A stretch of 64,000 nt of DNA, from positions 186,001 to 250,000 of the forward strand of contig NZ_JAMOHM010000006.1 in NCBI RefSeq assembly GCF_024448335.1, written 5' to 3'. Made by a program: the position numbers and the translations under genes. This DNA is from Stutzerimonas frequens (GTDB taxonomy: Bacteria > Pseudomonadota > Gammaproteobacteria > Pseudomonadales > Pseudomonadaceae). The notes under the pieces were generated by a model, which did no database searches, was not told the DNA's origin, and saw only the letters and a program-made list of their open reading frames with translations. This document shows, piece by piece, positions 30,157 through 39,019 of this stretch (position 1 is the first letter of the stretch; each line of letters starts with the position of its first letter).

Positions 30157-30789
30157 ATGAGCACACGATTGCCGAGCGCCAAGCCGCTCAAACGGCCGAC
30201 TCAGCAGCGCGCCAAGGCCACCGTTCAGGCGATTTTCGACACCTATGTTCGGATATGGCAGCGCGACGGCTGGTCTCGACTGACGACCCGCGCGGTTGCC
30301 CTGGAAGCCGGCGTGGCCATCGGCACCCTGTATGACTACTTTCCTAACAAGCACGCGCTGCACTCGGGCTACGTGCGTTATTGCGTCGAGCAGCTGCTGG
30401 AGGCCATCGACGCGCAAGCCGTAGCGCCAACCGCGCTTGCCTGGCCCGAGCGCATCCGGCGACTGGTCCGCACCCTTGCCGGGGTCGAGTCACGGCTGCC
30501 CTGGTTCCACCCGGACATGCTCGAACTGGAAACGCTGGTGGCCGAGCCCAAGCATCAGCGTCGGGCCTACGAGGATCTGTTGGGCGCCTGGCACCGTGTC
30601 ATCGATGCGGCGCCTGACCTTCCGGTGCGTCCCTCGCCGGCAACCCTGGAAGCGCTGCATCTTTCGGTATGGGGCGGGCGCCGCTACGCCATGCTGGTGC
30701 AACTCGAAGCGGATCGCATGCAGGCCTGGGCCGCCAGCATGGAACAGCTGTGCCTGGACAGGCTCGCGGGGCCGGTCGCCCCTGCCTGA
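30157..30789 (+). CDS. TetR family transcriptional regulator
   Basis: A 210-residue TetR regulator. The DNA-binding domain is near residues 15-65: 'AKATVQAIFDTYVRIWQRDG', 'LTTRAVALEAGVAIGTLYDY', 'FPNKHALHSGYV'. The C-terminal ligand domain is unspecific. The frame is open to 30106, but the ATG at 30157 leaves room for a shared promoter with the divergent DUF2855 gene (73 bp), which is the likely target. If that gene is dead, the regulator may have lost its local target. Confidence 0.87.
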   Translation: MSTRLPSAKPLKRPTQQRAKATVQAIFDTYVRIWQRDGWSRLTTRAVALEAGVAIGTLYDYFPNKHALHSGYVRYCVEQLLEAIDAQAVAPTALAWPERIRRLVRTLAGVESRLPWFHPDMLELETLVAEPKHQRRAYEDLLGAWHRVIDAAPDLPVRPSPATLEALHLSVWGGRRYAMLVQLEADRMQAWAASMEQLCLDRLAGPVAPA

Positions 30790-30950
30790 GCGTGATCGGG
30801 CGAGTCCAGCCCGCTCAAAAAGGCGGTGAGCTTTAGACCCGTAAAGCTGAGCAACCCGTATGGACGCGTCGGCTCAAGCGCAAATGCCGGGCGAATCGCA
30901 GCCGACCGGGATAATATGCGCGCCCCATCGACCCCGCACTTTAGGTCATC

Positions 30951-31694
30951 ATGCCCGGCGATGCTCTCTATACCGACTTGTCGGGTTACTACGACCTCAT
31001 GTGCGCGGACATCGACTACCGGGCGCAAAGCCACTGTGTCCAGCGATTGCAGCAGCTGTTCGGCAACGGCGGGACGAGGCATCTGGACCTCGCCTGCGGC
31101 ACTGGCCCGCACGTCCGGCATTTCATCGATGCCGGCTATACCAGCGGCGGGGTCGACATCAACCAGCCGATGCTGGACAGAGCCGCCGCACGCTGTCCGG
31201 AAGCGCAGTTTTCCCTGCAGGACATGTGTGGCTTTGCAGTCGAGCAGCCGGCCGATCTGATCACCTGCTTTCTTTACTCCATCCACTACAGCGCCGGGCT
31301 GACCAGACTCGAGTCGTGCATCGCCAGCGCGCATGCCGCGTTGGCCCCCGGCGGGCTGTTCTGCTTCAACGCCGTGGACAAGCGCCGGATCGACAACGCG
31401 TCATTCGTCTCGCACACGGCCCGGCATGCGGACGGCCTGTTCACCTTCAGCTCGGGTTGGCACTACCCGGGGGAAGGGGAGCAGCAACAGCTGAGGCTGC
31501 GCATCGGCAGAACCGCCGCCGATCAGAGCCAGGTATGGAACGACGAACACGCGATGGTGGCAGTGAGCTTTGCCGAGTTGCGCGCGCTGCTGGCGCCGTA
31601 CTTCAAAGTGCATGTGCTCGAGCATGACTACGAAAAGATCGTGCCCTGGGACGAGGTTTCAGGGAACGCGCTATTCGTCTGCGTGAAGCGCTGA
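30951..31694 (+). CDS. Class I SAM-dependent methyltransferase
   Basis: A 247-residue methyltransferase. Motif I is HLDLACGTGPH (about residues 44-54), the acidic residue after beta-2 is in 'GGVDINQPMLDRA', and motif IV-like 'ADLITCFLYSIHY' follows. Substrate unknown; small molecule, DNA or tRNA cannot be told apart here. Monocistronic, followed by a convergent acetyltransferase. Confidence 0.85.
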   Translation: MPGDALYTDLSGYYDLMCADIDYRAQSHCVQRLQQLFGNGGTRHLDLACGTGPHVRHFIDAGYTSGGVDINQPMLDRAAARCPEAQFSLQDMCGFAVEQPADLITCFLYSIHYSAGLTRLESCIASAHAALAPGGLFCFNAVDKRRIDNASFVSHTARHADGLFTFSSGWHYPGEGEQQQLRLRIGRTAADQSQVWNDEHAMVAVSFAELRALLAPYFKVHVLEHDYEKIVPWDEVSGNALFVCVKR

Positions 31695-31731
31695 TCAGCA
31701 GATCGCGCCCGCGGCGAGTTTGGCGGGGCAG

Positions 31732-32427
31732 TCAATGCAGGCGCTTGGCCGAGGTGTGGGCATCGATCAGATGACTGGCCTGCTGTGCCAACTGATCGAG
31801 CAGCCGGTCGCGCTGTCTCTCCGCCTCGCTCATCGCCTTGCGGCCGTTCTGCTGCACCAGGTAGCTGTAGATCTGCCGGACTTCCTTGGACTGGAATATC
31901 GGCTCCAGATCCTGCACCGCCACCGCACCGTTCGAAGCCTCGTTTCGCGTATTCATCACCACCTGTGGGCCGCGCGCCGCCAGTGGCTGAAAACCGAGCT
32001 TCTGGAAATAGGGCACCTTGCTCGCTACGCAGGCCACTTCGGCATGGGGATAGCGCGCCACCATCGCGTCGACCATGGCCCGACCGATGCCCCGCCGGCG
32101 ATGCTCGGCCTGCACCGCCAGATAAACCAGCGCACAGGCGTCGGGATCATCCAGATAGGGCAGGTACAACGCGAAGCCGAGCAGGATAGCCGGGTCGTCC
32201 GCATCCAGCGCCATGATCAATTCGGGCTTGCCGGCTTGCGCACCGTCCATGCTGTCCAGGTAGCGGTGCACCTCGAAACCCACCACGTACTGGTACAGCT
32301 GATACAGCGGGTTGCTGGGCTGCAGCGAAACCGGGCTGATGTCACCGAGATAATCCACCACCATCTGCAGCACCTGGCTTTTCAGCGATTCCGGCGGCGG
32401 GGTGTCGAGGTGGGTGAGGGTGAACAT
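31732..32427 (-). CDS. GNAT family N-acetyltransferase
   Basis: A 231-residue GNAT protein. The acetyl-CoA-binding motif reads VYLAVQAEHRRRGIGRAMVD (the RxxGIG P-loop), followed by 'VPYFQKLGFQP', the usual motif B. A C-terminal extension of about 60 mostly helical residues (QQNGRKAMSEAERQRDRLLD) is unlike minimal GNATs. Acceptor substrate unknown. Confidence 0.85.
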   Translation of the reverse strand: MFTLTHLDTPPPESLKSQVLQMVVDYLGDISPVSLQPSNPLYQLYQYVVGFEVHRYLDSMDGAQAGKPELIMALDADDPAILLGFALYLPYLDDPDACALVYLAVQAEHRRRGIGRAMVDAMVARYPHAEVACVASKVPYFQKLGFQPLAARGPQVVMNTRNEASNGAVAVQDLEPIFQSKEVRQIYSYLVQQNGRKAMSEAERQRDRLLDQLAQQASHLIDAHTSAKRLH

Positions 32428-32534
32428 GGCGGTGCTCCGGGGCGGTACGAAAAATGGCGCATTGTACCGGGCGGTATGCGACTGGCCAGGTGACGCCGCA
32501 GGGCGATCGATGCTACGAACGATGCAGTCTGCCG

Positions 32535-32885
32535 CTACGGGGCAGCCTTATCTGGCGTTTTCTTCCTCGGCTTGCGCGGTGCAGGGACCGGCAAGTGCTG
32601 CGCCGTCTCGATCACCAGGTGGCGCAGCACGTCGGCATCGTCCAGTAGCTCGTCGGCTACCGGATACACCTTTGCGCCAGGGTAAGGCGGCCGCTGCGGC
32701 AACTGCGGCGCAAGCGCTGCGGCCGCCGGGGTGGGCTTGATGAACAGGCTGTTGTCGCAGACCAGCGCGACGACCTTTTCATCCAGGTAGACGGCGTACT
32801 CGCCGAACATCTTCCGGTAACTCAGCCTGCCGCCAAGGTCGATCTGTTCGGCCACGTATTGCATGAAGCTGGTATCGGTCGCCAT
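32535..32885 (-). CDS. TfoX/Sxy N-terminal-domain protein
   Basis: A 116-residue protein with the TfoX N-terminal domain: 'LSYRKMFGEYAVYLDEKVVA', 'VCDNSLFIKPT', 'PPYPGAKVYPVADELLDDAD'. It lacks the C-terminal helix-hairpin domain of full Sxy/TfoX. A basic Pro/Lys tail (APRKPRKKTPDKAAP) follows. Full-length TfoX activates competence genes, while short forms are uncharacterised. Start at ATG 32885, the last Met before the family signature. Confidence 0.85.
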   Translation of the reverse strand: MATDTSFMQYVAEQIDLGGRLSYRKMFGEYAVYLDEKVVALVCDNSLFIKPTPAAAALAPQLPQRPPYPGAKVYPVADELLDDADVLRHLVIETAQHLPVPAPRKPRKKTPDKAAP

Positions 32886-32961
32886 GCGTGCTCCGCTGTC
32901 TCCACCCGTGTCGGCCGTAGAGCGTAGCGTGGAAAACGGAATGCTTTCCACGCATGGCCCG

Positions 32962-33684
32962 CTACATCGCAGCGCACTCTGCCTGCCGGTGAGCGTCAGG
33001 CAAGGGTGCCTCGACGGTTGCCTGGAGTGTGCTGACCAGCGCATCGACCTGACGCAGCGCCTCGGCCACCGAACTGGCCAGCAGCTCGCCACCGATTTCC
33101 TGGCCTTCGATGGCGATCTGATGGATGCGGGTGATTCCGATGAAACCCAGCGCGGTCGCCAGGTTCGGCTCCAGATGGTTCATGTGCGCCATCGCGCCGC
33201 CGGGGCCGAAGCCTACGCCGCCCCGGGCGGTGAGGATGACCGCGTGCCGCTCCCGATCCCCCAGCATGGGCACGTAGGGATCGAGCGGGTTGCTCTCGTC
33301 CATGCCGACCGTGCGGTTCAGGCGCACCACCTGATCGATCCAGGCCTTGAGCGCCGCCGGCATGCCGAAGTTGTAGAGCGGCGTGCCGATGACAAGTACA
33401 TCGGCCGCCAGCAGTTCGTCCACCAGCCTGTCGCTTTCGGCCAGGGCATCCTTCATCCAGGGTTGCTGACGCTCCTCTGGCGTGAAGGCCGACGCGATCC
33501 AGTCGTGGCTGACGAAAGAGGGCGGGTTCTGGCCGATGTCCCGGTAGGTCACGCCATCCTGCGGGCGACGCTCCAACCATTGACTGATGAAGCGCTGGCT
33601 GAGGTTGCGGCTGTGAGAACCGTGTTCGTCCTTGCCGGCAAGGCCGGGGCGGGCGCTGGCGTCGAGGTGCAGAAGGTGTGTCAT
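32962..33684 (-). CDS. azoR: FMN-dependent NADH:quinone oxidoreductase / azoreductase
   Basis: A 240-residue AzoR/AcpD-family flavoenzyme reducing quinones and azo bonds with NAD(P)H. Hallmarks are 'HLLHLDASARP', 'SHSRNLSQRF', 'PLYNFGMPAALKAWID' and 'AVILTARGG'. It is a little longer than E. coli AzoR (201). Good ribosome-binding site (AGGAG) before ATG 33684. Divergent from a LysR regulator 115 bp away, the likely regulator of this gene. Confidence 0.92.
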   Translation of the reverse strand: MTHLLHLDASARPGLAGKDEHGSHSRNLSQRFISQWLERRPQDGVTYRDIGQNPPSFVSHDWIASAFTPEERQQPWMKDALAESDRLVDELLAADVLVIGTPLYNFGMPAALKAWIDQVVRLNRTVGMDESNPLDPYVPMLGDRERHAVILTARGGVGFGPGGAMAHMNHLEPNLATALGFIGITRIHQIAIEGQEIGGELLASSVAEALRQVDALVSTLQATVEAPLPDAHRQAECAAM

Positions 33685-33799
33685 GGCGATTCTCCTGTGA
33701 TTGAATTCATCTGTCGTTCGCGGTAAATCCAGCCTAGGGCTAGGCTGTACGAGCGGCAAACGACCATTTCTTCCAACTACAGATGAGAGAAACTCAGCC

Positions 33800-34699
33800 A
33801 TGGCGCACCGTTGGTTACCCTCGCTTTCCGCCTTGCGCGCCTTCGAAGCCGCCGCTCGCCACGAGAGCGCCAAACAGGCTGCGGAGGAGCTGTCCGTCAC
33901 GGCTACGGCGATCAGCCACCAGATTCGCTCGCTGGAGGAGTCGCTCGGCGTGGCGCTGTTCCTGCGCAAACCGCGCAAGCTGGAGCTGACCGAGCCGGGA
34001 CGGGAGCTGCAACAGACGCTGGAGACGGCGTTCGACAGCATCAGTGCCACGGTCGAACGCCTCAGCGCTAAGCCCTGCCGCCAGGCGATCACCCTCAGCA
34101 CCACACCGGCCATCGCGGTGCGCTGGCTGGTGCCCTGGGTCTGCCTGCTACGCGATTCCCACCCGGATATCGACCTGCGCTTTCACACCTCCCATGAACC
34201 GGTCGCGCTGGATGGCGTCACGGCGGATATCGCCATCCGCTACGGCGACGGCCGCTGGCCCGGGCTGGTGGCGGAGAAGCTGTTCGACAACACCTTCGTC
34301 CCGGTCTGCAGTCCGCACCTCGGCTTGCGTGATGTAGCCGAGCTGCCCAAACACCCGTTGATCCACTTCCGTGCGCAAGCCGCCTTGTCCGCGCCGATTC
34401 ATTGGGCGTCGTGGCAAAAGCTCGCCAACGTGCCGGGGCTGGACGTCAGCGCCGGGCTGGTCTTCTCCGACGAGACCCACGCCATCTCCGCCGCTCTCGG
34501 CGCGCAGGGTGTGGCGCTGATGAGTCGGCAGCTGATCGAGGACGAACTGAGGGACGGGCGGCTGGTGCAGCCATTCGGGCCGGAGATGGAGGGCAAGCCG
34601 TTTCACCTCGTATATCCGGAGAGCCGTCGGGATGATCCGACGGTTCGGGCGGTGAGGGAGTGGGTGATGAAGGTGCCGGGTGGGTTGTGTGAGTTGTAG
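33800..34699 (+). CDS. LysR family regulator (GcvA-like)
   Basis: A 299-residue LysR regulator of the GcvA subgroup. The opening reads 'LPSLSALRAFEAAARHESAK' and 'QAAEELSVTATAISHQIRSL', with 'GVALFLRKPRKLELTEPG' following. The effector domain contains 'IDLRFHTSHEPV' and 'DIAIRYGDG'. Start at ATG 33800 (MAHRWLPS); the frame is open to 33701 but conservation starts here. It probably controls the divergent azoreductase gene. Confidence 0.92.
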   Translation: MAHRWLPSLSALRAFEAAARHESAKQAAEELSVTATAISHQIRSLEESLGVALFLRKPRKLELTEPGRELQQTLETAFDSISATVERLSAKPCRQAITLSTTPAIAVRWLVPWVCLLRDSHPDIDLRFHTSHEPVALDGVTADIAIRYGDGRWPGLVAEKLFDNTFVPVCSPHLGLRDVAELPKHPLIHFRAQAALSAPIHWASWQKLANVPGLDVSAGLVFSDETHAISAALGAQGVALMSRQLIEDELRDGRLVQPFGPEMEGKPFHLVYPESRRDDPTVRAVREWVMKVPGGLCEL

Positions 34700-35415
34700 C
34701 TTCGCTGGTTGTTTGCGTCCGTGCCGCTGCTGGTTCCGAGCTGCTTGATACATTGGTTCCGCCCTGCTGGGCGGGTCCCTTTTGGCAGTCGCCCGGATGG
34801 CCGGCCCCGCCAAAAGGAACCAAAAGGGCTTGCCCCTACATCCGGCCCTGCGCTTCGCTCCGGGTTCGTTTGCTCCATCGCCATTCCAGGGGCACGCCGC
34901 GAAGGGCCATCCCTGGCCCATCGCGGCTCTCGCGGCATCCATGCCGCTCAACCCCTTCCACGGCGATTCCGCTCACCCTCCTGAAGGGGCGGTTGGTGTT
35001 GCCTGCCGGTCCGTGCAGAAGAAATAAATAATCCAAAGGACTCTCGGGCGACTCGGACTCCGATCCCTGTCAGGAGGCCGAGTGGAGGTGTTGCGTAGGG
35101 GGACGAGCCGCATGGATGCGGCGAGAGGGCTAGGCGCCCCCGCATAAAGGGCCAAGGATGGCCCTTGTAAGCCGGCCCCCGGAGCAGCGCCGGAGCGAGG
35201 GAAGTCTGGCCGGAGGTCAGACCCGGATGTCGGGGTGGCCTTTCTCTTTTGTTACTTTCTCTTGGCCAGACAAGAGAAAGTGACTCGCCGTGCAGGCGAA
35301 ATCTGCCGGTTGGGACGAGGAAAGCGTGGCGGGGGCATCAAGCAGCGCGCCATCACCTGAAAATAAACTGTTCACTTTTGTGTGGCTCATTTCTAGTTGC
35401 ATAGAAAGGAGAAGC
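34700..35415. repeat. 716-bp non-coding stretch, structured, repeat-like
   Basis: No gene is supported. The DNA shows several inverted repeats. One is CCTTTTGGC (34778-34786) with GCCAAAAGG (34809-34817). Another is the 14-bp stem at 35251-35284. Between them are GCCGCATGGATGCGGC-like arms (about 35107-35121) and GGGCCAAGGATGGCCC (about 35149-35164). The composition and short palindromes recall a multicopy intergenic sequence I associate with Pseudomonas and Xanthomonas genomes. Copy number cannot be judged here. The last about 50 bp turn A/T-rich, where the island at 35416 begins. Confidence 0.5.
35251..35284. repeat. 14-bp stem hairpin
   Basis: GTTACTTTCTCTTG (35251-35264), a 6-base loop GCCAGA, and CAAGAGAAAGTGAC (35271-35284) form a 14-bp stem with one G-U pair. 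The A/T-rich, non-terminator-like arms suggest a mobile or regulatory RNA element rather than a stop signal. Confidence 0.7.
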
Positions 35416-36303
35416 TCAAGAAAAGTCCCAGTGCATTTGTTTAAAAGAGGGTGCTACGCCTTGCATAAGTAAAAGCTTTGCAGCTTCGTCGATGCGGTCT
35501 CTTGTAGATAGTGCCTCAATTTCTTGGGCTTTTTTAAAAAGTTCATAAATGCTGGGCTCGATAAACGTATTGCTGTAACTATAAAGCTCGTATTCTTTTA
35601 GCTCACGCAGCGAAAACTGTTTTGTTGTATTAATTAAGTAAAGGGCTGTGCTTTGCGTTATGCTTCTCGCATCTTTAAGACATAAATGTCTAAAGACCCT
35701 GACGGCAGCTCCTTTGGGGTTTGGGTTGTGCAAAAGCACTATATCCATTTTTTTTCTTTCTAAGCTTTCTAGGTAGCTAGAATCGCAAATGACTTCACGG
35801 GAGCGCCAGTTCATTAGTATGGCATCCCAGTTTAGAATTGTTGTTTTGGTTAGGGAATGAATTGATTCGTATTTTACGAAGCCGCGAGCTACAGCCCATG
35901 TGTCCTTTGCGTGCCATATGTCAATTGGCCAGCCGGCGACAGTTAGTCTGTAGCCGCCGAATTTGTTCGGTGTGAGTCCAAGGTTTGAGATTATATTAAA
36001 ACAGTCTTCCCAGTTCCCATCTATGACTATGTCAATATCTGAGCAGAAACCTTTTTTTCCGAACATGGCTATGTCGCGGAGTATTCCTCCAAAAAGATAG
36101 ATGTCAGAGTAGGGGGAGTTCTTGGATATTAATTCAATAAAATCTTTTGGCTTTTTGAAGGCATAGGCGGCGCCTCCCGTCTTCGTGGAAGTATCATTTA
36201 AGTCTAGGGGGATTTGGTTTTTGGTCATTGGCCGTTTGGGTGCGGTATCAAAAAACCTTTCTACCCTAGACTTTAGGTTAGAGAATGAGGCGACTGCTCG
36301 CAT
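35416..36303 (-). CDS. Nucleotidyltransferase, poly(A)-polymerase/CCA-enzyme head-like
   Basis: A 295-residue protein encoded in A/T-rich DNA unlike its surroundings. Residues 68-93 hold the nucleotidyltransferase signature IYLFGGILRD...CSDIDIV: G72-G73, R76-D77, catalytic D89 and D91. The third acid is likely D128 in WPIDIW. The 'GGxxRD' form points to the class II poly(A)-polymerase/CCA-adding branch, not MNT or Abi types. No RNA-binding or tRNA-anticodon domain is recognised in the C-terminal half. Its ATG lies one base after the dGTPase stop codon, so the two are co-translated. Substrate unknown. Confidence 0.75.
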   Translation of the reverse strand: MRAVASFSNLKSRVERFFDTAPKRPMTKNQIPLDLNDTSTKTGGAAYAFKKPKDFIELISKNSPYSDIYLFGGILRDIAMFGKKGFCSDIDIVIDGNWEDCFNIISNLGLTPNKFGGYRLTVAGWPIDIWHAKDTWAVARGFVKYESIHSLTKTTILNWDAILMNWRSREVICDSSYLESLERKKMDIVLLHNPNPKGAAVRVFRHLCLKDARSITQSTALYLINTTKQFSLRELKEYELYSYSNTFIEPSIYELFKKAQEIEALSTRDRIDEAAKLLLMQGVAPSFKQMHWDFS

Positions 36304-36304
36304 G

Positions 36305-37690
36305 CTATTGGGAGAAGCCTGTCAATGATCTAAATTCGTTATGCTTCTTAATGAGGTATGACTCAGTCATTCCGGAGAGTGCGTCGCAAATTAATTGCGC
36401 TTTTGGGTAGTTCGGGTTTTCATGGCCTCCAGTCGTAACAGCGTCCTTGTAGACTCTCCTGTAGTTTTCTGAAATGGCTCCGAAAACGTAACGCTCGAAT
36501 GGGTGATCTCTGCTTTCGCCTTTGGAAACAGCGTCCCAGAGCATGTCCATCATGCTTTTTATATGATTGCTCCCTTGCAACTCGAGCTTTAACACATCTT
36601 TATGTTGGAAACCAAAGTGAAAATCAAATTTTTTGGTCGTTGCGCAAAGGTGGCGGCAGCTGGAGTTTTTAATGATTTCGAAGCCGGGGGCAATTTCTCC
36701 GCTCATTATGTCGTCAACTTTTTCTACAAAAACACTGATTGCTGAATTAACCATTTCAGAAATCGCTGTCACGCGAAACATTTGCATCGATATGTCGTTC
36801 AGCTCGCGAGAGCTAAGGTTTTCCTTTCTGAACTCTTCATTTTTACGTTTGGATGAGGTAATGACTCTTTCGATGACCTCGTCTTGATGCGAATTACTGT
36901 CGAGGTAATCCATGAGATCATAGAAAGATGCGTAGCCTTTCTTGACTGTATCTTCCGCATCAATAACTGAATAGGCGATATCGTCACAAGCCTCCATGAT
37001 ATATGCGAGGGGGTGTCTTATGCCTTCAGATAGTCCAGTATGTTCCCATACTTCTTGAACTATGCTTCGTTCACTTTTGAATATCCCGGCCTTTTTGAAT
37101 CCGCCTTTATTTTCTGAGCCGTAAATGCTCGGGTACTTTAATAATGCCGCCAATGTTGCGAGCGTGAGGTTTAAACCAAATTGATCGTTTAACACCTGTA
37201 GCCGAGTCAGTAGCCTGAACGTCTGAGCATTGCCGTCGAACTCTAGGAAATCGAGGTCAAAATTTTCATCATTCCGCTCCGCAAACCATTGTTGCATTGC
37301 TAATTCGCCTTGGTGCCCGAACGGAGGGTTGCCCAAGTCGTGTGCTAGTCCTACGGCAGCTAATAAAGGAGGAATGTTCCTTTTAACGTTTAGCTTTTCG
37401 TGGTCTGGCCCAAAAACCCGTTCTGCATGCTCAAACGCAAGCTGAATACCAATTCCCCTGGCTAGGTTGCTGACTTCGTGTGAGTGAGTCAGACGAGTCC
37501 TGACAGAGTCGTTTTCCTCCATTGGAAATACTTGCGTTTTATCAGCTAGGCGCCTAGTTGGTGTTGCGAACAGAATGCGATCGTAATCACGCTCGATCTC
37601 TGTTCTTTTCGAAGCAGTGCCTATGGTCTCGCTTGAGCCATGAAGATCTTTCCTGCGAACAGGGTTTAGCAACTTTTCCCAAGAGAGCAT
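36305..37690 (-). CDS. dGTP triphosphohydrolase-like HD-domain protein
   Basis: A 461-residue HD phosphohydrolase of the Dgt type, which splits dGTP into deoxyguanosine and triphosphate. Motifs: 'RTRLTHSHEVSNLARGIG' (H69), the HD pair H117-D118 in GLAHDLGNPPFGHQGE, 'EFDGNAQTFRLLTRLQ' (about 150-165), and the late acid in 'EACDDIAYSVIDAED' (D236/D237). These match the metal ligands of the family. The gene is A/T-rich with rare codons, unlike nrdB next to it. AGGA precedes the ATG. Its start is only 32 bp after the nrdB terminator stem. A phage-defence role by dNTP depletion is inferred from other bacterial dGTPases. Confidence 0.87.
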   Translation of the reverse strand: MLSWEKLLNPVRRKDLHGSSETIGTASKRTEIERDYDRILFATPTRRLADKTQVFPMEENDSVRTRLTHSHEVSNLARGIGIQLAFEHAERVFGPDHEKLNVKRNIPPLLAAVGLAHDLGNPPFGHQGELAMQQWFAERNDENFDLDFLEFDGNAQTFRLLTRLQVLNDQFGLNLTLATLAALLKYPSIYGSENKGGFKKAGIFKSERSIVQEVWEHTGLSEGIRHPLAYIMEACDDIAYSVIDAEDTVKKGYASFYDLMDYLDSNSHQDEVIERVITSSKRKNEEFRKENLSSRELNDISMQMFRVTAISEMVNSAISVFVEKVDDIMSGEIAPGFEIIKNSSCRHLCATTKKFDFHFGFQHKDVLKLELQGSNHIKSMMDMLWDAVSKGESRDHPFERYVFGAISENYRRVYKDAVTTGGHENPNYPKAQLICDALSGMTESYLIKKHNEFRSLTGFSQ

Positions 37691-37722
37691 TTTCGGCGTC
37701 CTAGTGAAAAACTCTTAAGCAA

Positions 37723-37742
37723 AGCCCTGCATTAGCAGGGCT
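37723..37742 (-). terminator. Terminator of the nrdAB operon
   Basis: AGCCCTGC-TAAT-GCAGGGCT (minus strand, 37742-37723) is an 8-bp perfect stem followed by TTTGCTT, a weak U-run. It lies 30 bp after the nrdB stop and immediately before the dGTPase gene. The imperfect U-run would allow some read-through into the island. Confidence 0.75.
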
Positions 37743-37771
37743 CATTTATGGTTCTGCGACAATCTTTACAT

Positions 37772-39019
37772 TTAATCCCAGCTCAAAGCCCCACCCGTCT
37801 GATACTCAATAACCCGCGTCTCAAAGAAGTTTTTCTCCTTCTTCAGATCCATGATCTCGCTCATCCACGGGAACGGGTTGGTGGTGCCCGGATACTCTTC
37901 CTTCAGCCCGATCTGCGTCAGACGACGGTTGGCTATGAACTTGAGATAGTCCTCCATCATCGCGGCGTTCATGCCGAGCACGCCACGGGGCATGGTGTCG
38001 CGGGCGTATTCGATTTCCAGTTGGGTGCCCTGGAGGATCATCTGGGTCGCTTCGTCCTTCATTTCGGCGTCCCACAGGTGCGGGTTCTCGATCTTGATCT
38101 GGTTGATCATGTCGATGCCGAAGTTCAGGTGCATGGACTCGTCACGCAGGATGTACTGGAACTGCTCGGCGGTGCCGGTCATCTTGTTGCGGCGGCCCAT
38201 GGAGAGGATCTGGGTGAAGCCGCAATAGAAAAAGATGCCTTCGAGTACGCAGTAGTAGGCGATGAGGTTCTTCAGGAACTGCTTGTCGGTCTCCGGGGTG
38301 CCGGTCTGGAAGGTCGGGTCGGAGATGGAGCGGGTGTACTTGAGGCCCCAGCTAGCCTTTTTCGCGACGCTCGGGATCTCGTGGTACATGTTGAAGATCT
38401 CGCCTTCATCCATGCCCAGCGACTCGATGCAGTACTGGTAGGCGTGAGTGTGGATCGCCTCTTCGAAGGCCTGGCGCAGGATGTACTGGCGGCACTCGGG
38501 GTTGGTGATCAGGCGGTAGGTGGCCAGCACGAGGTTGTTGGCGACCAGGCTGTCGGCGGTGGAGAAGAAGCCGAGGTTGCGCTTGACGATGCGGCGCTCG
38601 TCTTCGCTGAGGCCGTCCTTGCTCTTCCACAGGGCAATGTCGGCGTTCATGTTCACTTCCTGCGGCATCCAGTGGTTGGCGCAACCATCCAGATACTTCT
38701 GCCAGGCCCAGTCGTACTTGAAGGGGACGAGCTGGTTGAGGTCGGCGCGGGCGTTGATCATGCGCTTCTCGTCGACGCGCACGCGGGCGGCTTCGCCTTC
38801 CAGTTCGTTGAGGCCTTCGCGCACGTCCAGTTCGTCCAGCGCGCGCTTGGCGCGGGCGATGGCGTCGGAATCGTCAGCGGCAACGGCGCGGGCTTCTTCC
38901 ACGGAACCGGCGGCTTCGTTGTCCAGCTTGGCGGTGGCCTGGCTTGCCGGCTGTGCGGTAGCGGGGGCCGGCGCGGCGGTGGTGGTTTCTTCTTCGTCGA
39001 ATTCGTCCCAGCTCAGCAT
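37772..39019 (-). CDS. nrdB: Class Ia ribonucleotide reductase, beta subunit
   Basis: A 415-residue R2 subunit holding the diiron-tyrosyl radical cofactor. Typical pieces are '[17 protein letters not shown]', '[14 protein letters not shown]', '[14 protein letters not shown]' and the C-terminal '[11 protein letters not shown]' that binds NrdA. The N-terminal about 50 residues are an Ala/Thr/Pro-rich linker specific to pseudomonads. Start at ATG 39019 ([11 protein letters not shown]) with AGGAG upstream. It is downstream of nrdA in the same direction, separated by a 300-bp gap that holds inverted repeats. Confidence 0.97.
   Translation of the reverse strand: MLSWDEFDEEETTTAAPAPATAQPASQATAKLDNEAAGSVEEARAVAADDSDAIARAKRALDELDVREGLNELEGEAARVRVDEKRMINARADLNQLVPFKYDWAWQKYLDGCANHWMPQEVNMNADIALWKSKDGLSEDERRIVKRNLGFFSTADSLVANNLVLATYRLITNPECRQYILRQAFEEAIHTHAYQYCIESLGMDEGEIFNMYHEIPSVAKKASWGLKYTRSISDPTFQTGTPETDKQFLKNLIAYYCVLEGIFFYCGFTQILSMGRRNKMTGTAEQFQYILRDESMHLNFGIDMINQIKIENPHLWDAEMKDEATQMILQGTQLEIEYARDTMPRGVLGMNAAMMEDYLKFIANRRLTQIGLKEEYPGTTNPFPWMSEIMDLKKEKNFFETRVIEYQTGGALSWD

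Noticed and set aside
34709-35155. Several short open frames on both strands in the 34.7-35.4 kb gap
   Set aside because: They have no ribosome-binding sites, low-complexity Arg/Pro/Ser-rich translations, and lie within inverted repeats. They look like noise in a repeat-like element.
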